A stretch of 5,338 nucleotides of DNA from Candidatus Aerophobota bacterium (lineage in GTDB: Bacteria; Aerophobota; Aerophobia; Aerophobales; AE-B3A), in contig JAUWRE010000092.1 of NCBI GenBank assembly GCA_030610725.1, positions 1-5,338 on the forward strand. The letters run 5' to 3'. Every line of letters starts with the position of its first letter. Position 1 is the stretch's first letter. This document shows positions 1 to 5,338 of the stretch, piece after piece. The notes under the pieces are model-generated. The model was not told the DNA's origin. It did no database searches and worked only from the letters and a program-made list of their open reading frames with translations. The position numbers were made by a program, and so were the translations under genes.

Positions 1-155
1 CCTGTCTGGATCAAATTGTCCACAAATTTGGTCACCGTAGCTCCACTTAATTCGGTCATCTTGACAATATCAGTTCTCGATATTGGACTATCTTTTCTTA
101 TTGCATTTAATATAAGAGTCTCGTTAAGCCGTTTGTCGTTAGGTTTATTCTTCAT
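1..155 (-). CDS. ROK-family (NagC/XylR-type) transcriptional regulator, N-terminal part, cut by window edge
   Basis: The 51 complete codons visible begin MKNKPNDKRLNETLILNAI and continue through RKDSPISRTDIVKMTELSG to ATVTKFVDNLIQT. This is the winged helix-turn-helix that opens ROK-family repressors: 'LILNAIRKDSPISR' is the first helix pair, 'TDIVKMTELSGATVTKFVDNLI' the recognition unit. In the family this domain binds an operator and is followed by a sugar-kinase-like ROK domain that senses a sugar or sugar phosphate; that part lies beyond base 1, so the effector cannot be told. The start is firm: an in-frame TAA lies directly upstream of the ATG at 155-153, and a GGAG (167-170, minus strand) sits 11 nt before it. 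The gene diverges from rnfD, with a repeat element between them. A MarR-type or other wHTH regulator is the main alternative. I see no evidence that it controls the neighbouring operon. Confidence 0.75.
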   Translation of the reverse strand, partial: MKNKPNDKRLNETLILNAIRKDSPISRTDIVKMTELSGATVTKFVDNLIQT

Positions 156-199
156 TTAGCCATTTTCTCCAGATGTAAGTATTAAGTAAAGCACAGTCT

Positions 200-249
200 G
201 ATTACGAGGAGTGGGATTCCTCGCTTCGCTCGGAACACGCTCCGTAATC
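200..249. repeat. Inverted-repeat module inside element copy 1 (potential hairpin)
   Basis: GATTACG (200-206) pairs perfectly with CGTAATC (243-249). The pairing continues imperfectly inward (GGAG, TG, TTCC), leaving an apical part rich in CGAAGCG/CGCTTCG-type sequence. There is no T-run after it on either strand, so it does not look like a rho-independent terminator. Confidence 0.5.
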
Positions 250-270
250 CCAAGATTATGCCAAACGACC

Positions 271-304
271 TCATTGAGATTGCTTCACTTCGTTCGCAAT
301 GACG
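271..304 (-). repeat. Short palindromic module in copy 1, shared with copy 2
   Basis: TCATTG (271-276) pairs with CAATGA (297-302). Read on the minus strand, 304-276 starts CGTCATTGCGAACG and ends GAAGCAATCTC. This nearly matches plus-strand bases 5126-5155 in copy 2, with about three differences including one indel. The same module is therefore present in both elements, in opposite orientation. Confidence 0.6.
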
Positions 305-323
305 CGGTTCAATGAGTATTTAC

Positions 324-532
324 CTTAAAAGTGTTGGACTTACTTTATTATACACTTTATCCCTCCTCATACAAGGGGAGTTTTCTCAGACATTTTTTGA
401 TACTCTAAATATATCATATACTATTATGAAAATTTGTCAAGTCTTTTTTTACACCTCAAAGGAAGTCTCTATGAAAATAAGTAAGCTAATTTACTCCAGC
501 ATAAAAATGCTGTCTATTGAAAAGCTTGTGGT
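324..532. other. A/T-rich non-coding stretch between repeat element and rnfD promoter
   Basis: I see no recognisable gene here. An open frame runs from an ATG at 312, inside the element's terminal repeat, to a TGA at 534-536, but its product resembles nothing I know and it has no ribosome binding site. A 21-codon frame within it (ATG 471) does have an AGGAAG at 460-465. A weak promoter-like pair, TTGATA (397-402) with TACTAT (419-424) at 16 bp, lies upstream of that; it is far from consensus and common by chance in such A/T-rich DNA. There is no tRNA, riboswitch or convincing terminator hairpin that I can make out. Confidence 0.5.
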
Positions 533-561
533 TTGACAAAAGTGGGAGGAGATTTTATAAT
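533..561 (+). promoter_or_regulatory. Consensus sigma-70 promoter of the rnfD-rnfG-glyQ-glyS operon
   Basis: TTGACA (533-538) and TATAAT (556-561) both match the housekeeping sigma consensus at all six positions and are separated by the ideal 17 bp. Transcription would start near 567-569. That gives a leader of about 46 nt to TTG 615 but only about 14 nt to the upstream TTG at 582. No operator-like palindrome overlaps it. A promoter this close to consensus suggests strong constitutive expression unless a repressor acts; no start site has been mapped. Confidence 0.85.
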
Positions 562-602
562 ACTGCTAGAAAACTGCGCATTTGAAATCTATCTGTCTTT
601 TA

Positions 603-607
603 GGAAG
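603..607 (+). promoter_or_regulatory. Ribosome binding site deciding the rnfD start
   Basis: GGAAG (within TAGGAAG) lies 7 nt before TTG 615, ideal spacing for a Shine-Dalgarno sequence. The alternative start, TTG 582, has no purine-rich site at the right distance, so this element argues for the shorter RnfD. Confidence 0.6.
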
Positions 608-614
608 AAAAAAT

Positions 615-1586
615 TTGGATAGAGCTAGAATAACGGAAAAGAAAAATAAGAGAATAGAAAGAATACTCACTCTTTCCTCCTCTCCCCATATCAGAGATAA
701 AATCACGGTAGGGCGAATAATGTGGGCGGTAATAATAGCCCTAATTCCTGCCATGGCCGCCAGTATCTATTTCTTTCGCTTAAGAGCCATAGAGCTTATT
801 GCTGTATGCGGTCTAGCTAGCCTAGTAACAGAGTATCTATTTTTAAAAATAAGAGGAAAAGGGAGTTTGAATGAACCCAGCGCTCTGCTCACCGGGATAT
901 TATTGGCTTTAACCCTTCCCCCTAGTTTTCCTCTCTGGGCTGCTGTTTTAGGAACAATTTTCGCTATCATCATTGGCAAACAGATATTCGGAGGATTGGG
1001 CTATAATATATTTAATCCGGCTCTCATTGGAAGAGCTTTTCTGGTAGCTACTTTCCCTGTTCTGATGACCAGTTGGGTAAATCCTTTTACTATTGATGCA
1101 GTTACTACAGCTACTCCTCTGGGGCTTTTGAGGTTTCAATCTCAATCGACTCCTCTTATGCCACTATTCTTAGGGAACGTATCTGGCTCATTGGGAGAAA
1201 CTTCCGCTCTGGCCCTGCTTATAGGAGGAGCCTTTCTACTGATAAAAAAACACATTGACTGGCGAACGCCCCTCGCTTACCTTTTCACAGTGGCTTTGTT
1301 GAGCGGCATTTTCTATCTCATTAATCCCCTCTATGGTAGCCCTCTACTTCACTTATTGGCAGGTGGATTGATGATAGGAGTCTTCTTTATGGCTACAGAC
1401 CCGGTAACCACTCCCCTGGCCAAACAAGGTAGATGGCTCTTTGGTTTGGGTGCAGGAGCCATAGTAGTTATAATTCGTAATTGGGGAGGATATGCAGAGG
1501 GAGTGATGTTTTCCATTCTTCTTATGAATGCCTTTACTCCCCTATTAGACAGGTATATTAAGCCCAGAGTTTTGGGAGGGAGATAG
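615..1586 (+). CDS. rnfD: RnfD, ion-translocating electron transport complex subunit D (FMN-bearing membrane subunit)
   Basis: RnfD is the polytopic membrane subunit of the Rnf complex, which couples ferredoxin:NAD+ electron transfer to Na+ or H+ pumping. With the TTG 615 start it has 323 residues, normal for the family. Family signatures run in order: SSSPH near 21-25, NEPSALLTGILLALTLPP near 87-104, GGLGYNIFNPALIGRAFL near 126-143, DAVTTATPL at 161-169, ATDPVTTPL near 260-268, and GGYAEGVMFSILLMNAFTP near 291-309. D-A-V-T-T-A-T carries the threonine (Thr167) that the family esterifies to FMN, and the motif's Asp is present. Nine or ten hydrophobic segments fit a multi-spanning protein. The start is chosen from the Shine-Dalgarno at 603-607 and the promoter position; TTG 582 would add 11 residues. 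The related NqrB is less likely, since its long N-terminal extension is absent. rnfC, normally just upstream, is missing here. The flavin transferase ApbE would be needed and is not in the window. Confidence 0.93.
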   Translation: MDRARITEKKNKRIERILTLSSSPHIRDKITVGRIMWAVIIALIPAMAASIYFFRLRAIELIAVCGLASLVTEYLFLKIRGKGSLNEPSALLTGILLALTLPPSFPLWAAVLGTIFAIIIGKQIFGGLGYNIFNPALIGRAFLVATFPVLMTSWVNPFTIDAVTTATPLGLLRFQSQSTPLMPLFLGNVSGSLGETSALALLIGGAFLLIKKHIDWRTPLAYLFTVALLSGIFYLINPLYGSPLLHLLAGGLMIGVFFMATDPVTTPLAKQGRWLFGLGAGAIVVIIRNWGGYAEGVMFSILLMNAFTPLLDRYIKPRVLGGR

Positions 1587-1587
1587 T

Positions 1588-2145
1588 TTGAAGAAATCAG
1601 TCCATATGGTTCTGGTTCTCTCTATAGTGGGAATGATTTCTGGAGCTTCCCTGGTAGGAGTTTATAGATACGCTCAGCCGAGAATCGAAGAAAATAAAAA
1701 AGCAGAGATTCGTCGAGCTGTCTTTGAAGTTCTACCTGAGGCAAAAGATTATAACACCATAATAAAAGAAGATAGACTTATTTACCAGGGTCTGGACTCT
1801 TCTGGAAATCTAGTGGGTTACGCATTTATTGGAGAAGGAGCAGGATATCAAGGTATGATCGAAATAATGATAGGGATGGATCCTGAGTTGAATCAGACCA
1901 GGGGAATTCAAATTCTGGAATCAGTGGAAACTCCAGGGTTGGGAGCAAAAATAACCTCAGAATCTTTTGGGGAACAATTCAAGGCTTTACTGGTGGTTCC
2001 CCTGATTAAGTTAATTAAGGGAAAAAAAGCAGAAGAAGATAACCAGATTCAGGCTATCACTGGAGCCACTATTAGCTCCCAGACAGTAATAGACATCCTA
2101 AATAATACTATTAAAGAAGTAAGAGAGAGACTTTCAAAAGAATGA
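1588..2145 (+). CDS. rnfG: RnfG, electron transport complex subunit G (extracytoplasmic FMN-binding subunit)
   Basis: RnfG is anchored by one N-terminal helix, and its FMN-binding domain lies outside the cytoplasm, where it passes electrons within the Rnf complex. The 185 residues show a hydrophobic anchor at about 6-26, [17 protein letters not shown] at 83-98, ETPGLG at 114-119, and the flavinylation site ITGATISS at 157-164, with Thr161 the expected FMN acceptor. These fit the FMN-binding domain family that includes NqrC and NosR. The Asp usually found six residues before the acceptor is Gln155 here. The TTG start follows a GGGAGGG (1574-1580) at 7 nt, inside the 3' end of rnfD, and only one base separates the two genes, so translation is probably coupled. 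The stop overlaps the glyQ start as ATGA. rnfE, which normally follows, is absent. NqrC is unlikely because of size and the RnfD partner. Confidence 0.92.
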   Translation: MKKSVHMVLVLSIVGMISGASLVGVYRYAQPRIEENKKAEIRRAVFEVLPEAKDYNTIIKEDRLIYQGLDSSGNLVGYAFIGEGAGYQGMIEIMIGMDPELNQTRGIQILESVETPGLGAKITSESFGEQFKALLVVPLIKLIKGKKAEEDNQIQAITGATISSQTVIDILNNTIKEVRERLSKE

Positions 2146-2993
2146 ACTTTCAGGATATTATTCTTACCTTACAAGAATACTGGAAAGAGCAGGGATGCCT
2201 CCTCCTTCAGGCTTATGATGTAGAAAAAGGAGCAGGGACTTTTAACCCAGCCACTTTCTTAAGGGCACTGGGACCAAAAGCCTGGCGGGCAGCCTACGTG
2301 GAGCCGTCACGGCGCCCTGCTGATGGACGATACGGTCAAAATCCTAATCGCCTCAGACGCCACTATCAATATCAAGTAATCATCAAGCCCTCCCCTGATG
2401 ATATCCAATCCATCTATTTAGAAAGCCTTAAAAGACTGGGAGTCAATTTCCTCCATCACGACATAAGATTTGTGGAGGACGATTGGGAGTCTCCCACCCT
2501 GGGAGCCTGGGGATTGGGATGGCAAGTGAATCTGGATGGAATGGAAATCACTCAATTTACCTATTTTCAGCAGGTAGGAGGATTTGACCTGAAACCCATC
2601 CCGGTGGAGCTTACCTACGGACTGGAGCGAATCGGAATGTGCCTACAAGAAGTGGATAATGTCTTCGACTTGAAATGGGACTCAGGAACTACCTACAGGG
2701 ATATTTGTTATCAAGGCGAGGCAGAATTCTCTCGTTACAACTTTGAGGAAGTCGAGCCGGCAGTTCAATTTAAGCTTTTTCAAACTTATGAAGAAGAGGC
2801 AAAAAGGCTCTTAAATAAAGGGCTTGCTCTACCAGCTTATGATTATACTCTTAAATGCTCACATACTTTTAATCTACTGGAGGCCAGGGGAGCTCTGGGA
2901 GTAAGTGAAAGAGAGAGGTTTATTAAGAGAGTTCGCTATCTAGCCAATGGATGTGCCAAACTCTATCTGGAAAAAGAGAAACCAAATGTTTAA
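2142..2993 (+). CDS. glyQ: Glycine--tRNA ligase alpha subunit
   Basis: GlyQ is the catalytic subunit of cytoplasmic alpha2beta2 glycyl-tRNA synthetase (EC 6.1.1.14). It activates glycine with ATP and, together with GlyS, charges tRNA-Gly. The 283 residues compare with about 300 in Escherichia coli; the difference is a short C-terminus. Class II motifs are intact: motif 2 around 49-79 ([20 protein letters not shown] onward), the glycine-pocket region 105-147 ([20 protein letters not shown], then [15 protein letters not shown]), and motif 3 at 154-166 ([13 protein letters not shown]) with its invariant Arg. The start ATG shares bases with the rnfG stop (ATGA). The nearest purine stretch (GAGAGAG, 2123-2129) is about 12 nt away, too far for a strong Shine-Dalgarno, so translation probably depends on ribosomes finishing rnfG. 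No promoter for glyQ itself is evident. Identity is not in doubt. Confidence 0.97.
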   Translation: MNFQDIILTLQEYWKEQGCLLLQAYDVEKGAGTFNPATFLRALGPKAWRAAYVEPSRRPADGRYGQNPNRLRRHYQYQVIIKPSPDDIQSIYLESLKRLGVNFLHHDIRFVEDDWESPTLGAWGLGWQVNLDGMEITQFTYFQQVGGFDLKPIPVELTYGLERIGMCLQEVDNVFDLKWDSGTTYRDICYQGEAEFSRYNFEEVEPAVQFKLFQTYEEEAKRLLNKGLALPAYDYTLKCSHTFNLLEARGALGVSERERFIKRVRYLANGCAKLYLEKEKPNV

Positions 2994-5091
2994 GACAGCT
3001 TTATTAGAAATAAAAGTGGAAGAGTTTCCTTCTTCTCTTGTTGAAGAGGCTTTAACTCAACTTAAAGAAAAGGGAGAAGAACTTTTTGCCTCCTCCAATT
3101 TAGACTATGAAAAAATCACTGTTTCCGGTAGCTGCCGACGACTTATCTTGCAAGCAGAAAAGGTATCTCCTAAGCAGAAAGAACGGATAGAAAAAGAGAT
3201 GGGTCCTCCGGAAAGGATAATTGTAAATGAGAAAGGAGAGCTGACCAAAGAAGGGAAAGCCTATTTAAAAGCTAAAGGAATAAAGAGGGAAGAGCTGGGA
3301 GTGGAGAAACTAAAAAAAGGTAACTACGTTTATATAAAAAGAGAAACAGTCGGCAGGAGAACCAAAGATATCCTCCCTCTCCTTTTTCCTGAGCTTATCA
3401 CCTCCCTCAGTTTTTCCAAATCTATGAGGTGGGGCAAGGGAGACTTTGCTTTTGCACGTCCCATTAGATCTATTCTAGCTCTTTTAGGAGAGGAAATAAT
3501 AGAATTTGAAGTAGCTGGAATCCGTTCTGGCCGAGAGACAAGAGGACATCCCTATCTTTCACCGTTTCTGATGTCTATAGATGACTCCCAGAAGTACTCC
3601 TCTATTTTAAGGGAAAAATGGGTAATAATAAATCCGGCAGAGCGGAAAGAAATAATCATCAAACAAATGCAAGAAATAGTCTCTCAGCTAAACAAGGGTG
3701 GAAGTAAGCAAAGAGCTCTAGAAGATAAGGAACTACTGAATGATATAGTTTCTTCAGTAGAATACCCTACTATGTTTTTGGGGGAATTTGATCCCCACTT
3801 TCTTTCTCTCCCTTCTCCTGTATTGAGGGCCTGCTTAAGGGATTATCAGCAACATTTTTCTGTAGTAGAGAAAGAGACATTTGAGCCTTATTTTATAGGA
3901 GTGAGGGACGGAAACGAGGAATACCTTGGAGAAGTAATAAAAGGAAACCAAAGAGTGCTTAATGCCCGCCTGAGTGATGCTAAATTCTTTTTTGAAGAGG
4001 ATAAGAAAATAACATTAGAAGAAAGAGTCCCTTTCCTTAAAGAAATAGTAGTCCAGGAGAAATTAGGTAGTTATTATGATAAAACTCTGCGATTGGTGAA
4101 GCTAGGAGAAAGAATTGCTGCTTCTTTAGAGATAGACGAAAAGATAAGAGGAATATTGAAAGAGGCAGCTTATCTTTGTAAAACTGACTTAACTACCCAG
4201 ATGGTTAAAGAATTCCCTTCACTGGAAGGAATAATGGGAAGAGAATATGCTCTTTATTCTAAGAAGAATACTCAGGTAGCTCAAGCTATCTATGAACACA
4301 AGATACCCCGTTCAAATGGAAAGAATCTCCCCCGGACACCAGCAGGAGCTATTCTCGCCTTAACCGATAAATTAGATACCCTGATTGGTTCCTTCTGGGC
4401 AGGATTTATCCCTTCTGGCTCAGAAGACCCCTGGGGTCTACGGAGGCAAGCACAAGGAATAGTAGAGATAATTCTTGATAGAGAATGGGAGGTCAGTCTG
4501 GATCATCTTATTAAAGAATCTTTAAAGCTCTATCAAAGAAAAGAAAGGACAGAGCAAGAAAAAATTATCCTCAAGGTCAAAGGATTCTTACGGACAAGGA
4601 TGGTTAGAATTCTCAAGGATAAGGGAATCAGGACTGACCAAATTAAGGCTATCTTAAAAGTAGATGATGAGAAGCCAGTAAGAATAAATAAAAGAGGAGA
4701 GGCTCTTCTTAAAGCTGCTTCTAGAGAGGAATTTAAAGAAGAGGTCATAGCTATAGTCAGATTACTAAATATATTAAAACAGGCCAAGAGAAGAAACTTA
4801 GGAATACCACAAAAGCTCAAAGAAGAACTCCTCATAGAAAAAGAGGAAAGAGAGCTATACCAAGAACTAAGAAAGATAAAGGCAAGGGTTGAGAGGTTAT
4901 TGGAGAAACAAAGGTATCTGGAAGCATACCAAACTCTCTCTACCTTAAAACAATCTATTCACAACTTCTTCGAAGAAGTCCTGGTTATGAATGAGGATGA
5001 GAACCTACGAGCAAATCGCCTTTGTCTTTTGAAAAGAACAGGAAAACTATTCAGCTCTATAGCTGATTTTACAGAATTACAAGTTAAATAG
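2986..5091 (+). CDS. glyS: Glycine--tRNA ligase beta subunit
   Basis: GlyS binds and positions tRNA-Gly for the GlyQ active site. The start is taken as ATG 2986, giving [15 protein letters not shown], which matches the usual family opening (LLEIGxEELP); the longer frame from ATG 2947 adds 13 residues that are merely glyQ's 3' end read in another frame. At 701 residues it is slightly longer than the E. coli protein (689). Family blocks run in order: [15 protein letters not shown] near 147-161, RGHPYL near 186-191, the [14 protein letters not shown] block near 326-339, the HD-like domain with [20 protein letters not shown] near 398-417, [19 protein letters not shown] near 461-479 followed by EDPWGLRRQ near 480-488, and the C-terminal tRNA-binding domain ending in [16 protein letters not shown] near 667-682 and ADFTELQ near 693-699. 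It overlaps glyQ by 8 nt, typical of coupled synthesis of an equimolar complex. No interruption is seen. Confidence 0.97.
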   Translation: MFKTALLEIKVEEFPSSLVEEALTQLKEKGEELFASSNLDYEKITVSGSCRRLILQAEKVSPKQKERIEKEMGPPERIIVNEKGELTKEGKAYLKAKGIKREELGVEKLKKGNYVYIKRETVGRRTKDILPLLFPELITSLSFSKSMRWGKGDFAFARPIRSILALLGEEIIEFEVAGIRSGRETRGHPYLSPFLMSIDDSQKYSSILREKWVIINPAERKEIIIKQMQEIVSQLNKGGSKQRALEDKELLNDIVSSVEYPTMFLGEFDPHFLSLPSPVLRACLRDYQQHFSVVEKETFEPYFIGVRDGNEEYLGEVIKGNQRVLNARLSDAKFFFEEDKKITLEERVPFLKEIVVQEKLGSYYDKTLRLVKLGERIAASLEIDEKIRGILKEAAYLCKTDLTTQMVKEFPSLEGIMGREYALYSKKNTQVAQAIYEHKIPRSNGKNLPRTPAGAILALTDKLDTLIGSFWAGFIPSGSEDPWGLRRQAQGIVEIILDREWEVSLDHLIKESLKLYQRKERTEQEKIILKVKGFLRTRMVRILKDKGIRTDQIKAILKVDDEKPVRINKRGEALLKAASREEFKEEVIAIVRLLNILKQAKRRNLGIPQKLKEELLIEKEERELYQELRKIKARVERLLEKQRYLEAYQTLSTLKQSIHNFFEEVLVMNEDENLRANRLCLLKRTGKLFSSIADFTELQVK

Positions 5092-5106
5092 TTCTTTAAG
5101 ACCAAT

Positions 5107-5243
5107 GTAAGTACTCAGTAAACCACGTCATTGCGAGCGCAAGCGAAGCAATCTCAATTTCCATCAGAGATTGCCACGTCGTCCTGAAGGCCTTCAGAAC
5201 TCCTCGCAATGACAAGAAGGAACGTACTTCACTGAATATTTAC
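5107..5243. repeat. MITE-like repeat element, copy 2 (137 bp, imperfect 16-bp terminal inverted repeats)
   Basis: The ends GTAAGTACTCAGTAAA (5107-5122) and TTCACTGAATATTTAC (5228-5243) match as inverted repeats at 13 of 16 positions and are the same sequence as the ends of copy 1. The interior is a large palindrome: GTCATTGCGAG (5127-5137) pairs perfectly with CTCGCAATGAC (5203-5213), and GCAATCTC (5148-5155) with GAGATTGC (5167-5174). At 5184-5197 lies a perfect 14-bp palindrome, CTGAAGGCCTTCAG. It begins 15 bp after the glyS stop. Transcribed, it would form a long hairpin, but no U-run follows, so intrinsic termination is not supported; it might protect the mRNA 3' end. No coding capacity. 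Confidence 0.7.
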
Positions 5244-5271
5244 GATACGAGATACGAACAACGAGATACGA
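5244..5271 (+). repeat. Short GATACGA direct repeats
   Basis: GATACGA occurs at 5244-5250, 5251-5257 and 5265-5271, within a perfect 11-bp direct repeat ACGAGATACGA (5247-5257 and 5261-5271, 14 bp apart). It directly abuts the right end of repeat element copy 2. There is no comparable patch next to copy 1, so it is probably not part of the element. Confidence 0.6.
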
Positions 5272-5296
5272 CAATGTTCTGAGGTATTTTTGGATT

Positions 5297-5304
5297 AGGG
5301 AGGA
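5297..5304 (+). promoter_or_regulatory. Strong Shine-Dalgarno before the right-edge gene
   Basis: AGGGAGGA is highly complementary to the 16S rRNA 3' end and lies 4 nt before the ATG at 5309. It is the main evidence that a gene begins there. Confidence 0.5.
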
Positions 5305-5308
5305 AAAG

Positions 5309-5338
5309 ATGGTTTGCAAAAAGATAAGGAAAGAGCTT
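5309..5338 (+). CDS. Start of an unidentified gene, cut by window end
   Basis: Only ten codons are visible, MVCKKIRKEL, too few to assign a family. The frame is open to the window end, and the ATG follows an AGGGAGGA at 4 nt, which is why I call it. The nearby upstream ATG at 5274 hits a stop after two codons. No good promoter is visible between the repeats and this start, so the gene may be read from glyS through the repeat element, or the promoter may be weak. Confidence 0.45.
   Translation, partial: MVCKKIRKEL

Larger units (their letters stand above)
175..323. repeat. MITE-like repeat element, copy 1 (149 bp, imperfect 16-bp terminal inverted repeats)
   Basis: The ends are GTAAGTATTAAGTAAA (175-190) and TTCAATGAGTATTTAC (308-323). 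The reverse complement of the right end matches the left end at 11 of 16 positions, and all four ends of the two copies in this window fit GTAARTAYTMAKTRAA. Between the ends lie two palindromic modules (200-249 and 271-302). No open reading frame of any size lies inside, so the element could not move by itself. No clear target-site duplication is visible. It sits 20 bp upstream of the ROK gene start, so its left end may overlap that gene's promoter. The element could equally be called a REP/BIME-type intergenic palindrome; the shared ends favour a small non-autonomous transposable element. Confidence 0.65.

Noticed and set aside
175..323. CRISPR or tandem array
   Set aside because: The repeats are palindromic modules within a single element, not regularly spaced direct repeats with unique spacers.
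361..385. Possible terminator hairpin (CCCT...AGGG followed by a few T)
   Set aside because: Only a 4-bp stem and a short, interrupted T-run.
312..536. 74-codon open frame on the plus strand upstream of rnfD
   Set aside because: Its ATG lies inside the terminal repeat of element copy 1, it has no Shine-Dalgarno, the product resembles no family I know, and its end overlaps the consensus promoter. Only the internal 21-codon frame has a plausible ribosome site.
566..754. Minus-strand open frame opposite the rnfD start
   Set aside because: It overlaps the rnfD promoter and N-terminal coding region and has no family resemblance; it is a shadow of rnfD.
767..1145. Two overlapping minus-strand open frames inside rnfD
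   Set aside because: They lie opposite highly conserved RnfD motifs and encode no recognisable domain.
2100..2142. T-box or other glycine-responsive leader before glyQ
   Set aside because: There is no untranslated leader: glyQ starts within the last codons of rnfG, and upstream bases are rnfG coding sequence.
4533..4835. 100-codon minus-strand open frame inside glyS
   Set aside because: Although long and hydrophobic, it is opposite lysine- and glutamate-rich codons of GlyS, which read as Phe/Leu/Ser on the other strand. No family resemblance.

Overview
The window reads as part of the chromosome of a low-GC, probably anaerobic, uncultivated bacterium. This is inferred from A/T-rich codons, frequent AGA/AGG arginine codons, TTG starts, Rnf electron-transport genes and the two-subunit (alpha2beta2) type of glycyl-tRNA synthetase. 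I cannot place it in a phylum from the sequence alone. Nothing in it looks like phage, plasmid, CRISPR or a defence system.

Layout, left to right. Bases 155 to 1 on the minus strand hold the first 51 codons of a ROK-family (NagC/XylR-type) transcriptional regulator, cut by the window edge. Next to it, at 175-323, is a 149-bp repeat element with imperfect 16-bp terminal inverted repeats. An A/T-rich non-coding stretch follows and ends in a textbook sigma-70 promoter (TTGACA, 17-bp spacer, TATAAT; 533-561). From that promoter runs a compact four-gene plus-strand operon: rnfD (615-1586), rnfG (1588-2145), glyQ (2142-2993) and glyS (2986-5091). The gaps and overlaps between genes are +1, -4 and -8 nt. 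After glyS comes a second copy of the repeat element (5107-5243), a patch of short GATACGA repeats, and a strong Shine-Dalgarno with the first ten codons of another gene (5309 onward), cut by the window end.

How the genes fit together. RnfD and RnfG are the two subunits of the ion-pumping ferredoxin:NAD+ oxidoreductase (Rnf) that carry covalently bound FMN. GlyQ and GlyS together form glycyl-tRNA synthetase. No function links the two pairs, but the ATGA overlap between rnfG and glyQ means they are almost certainly co-transcribed and probably translationally coupled. The rest of a usual rnf cluster (C, E, A, B) is not in the window. The D-G pair starts its own operon and is followed directly by a housekeeping gene, so it is either a split rnf locus or a reduced D/G-only module.

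The most useful observations are the stand-alone rnfDG pair, the two related terminal-inverted-repeat elements bracketing the operon, the consensus promoter (which helps move the rnfD start to TTG 615), the Asp-to-Gln change in the RnfG flavinylation motif, and the rnfG-glyQ coupling. I found no convincing new biological system.
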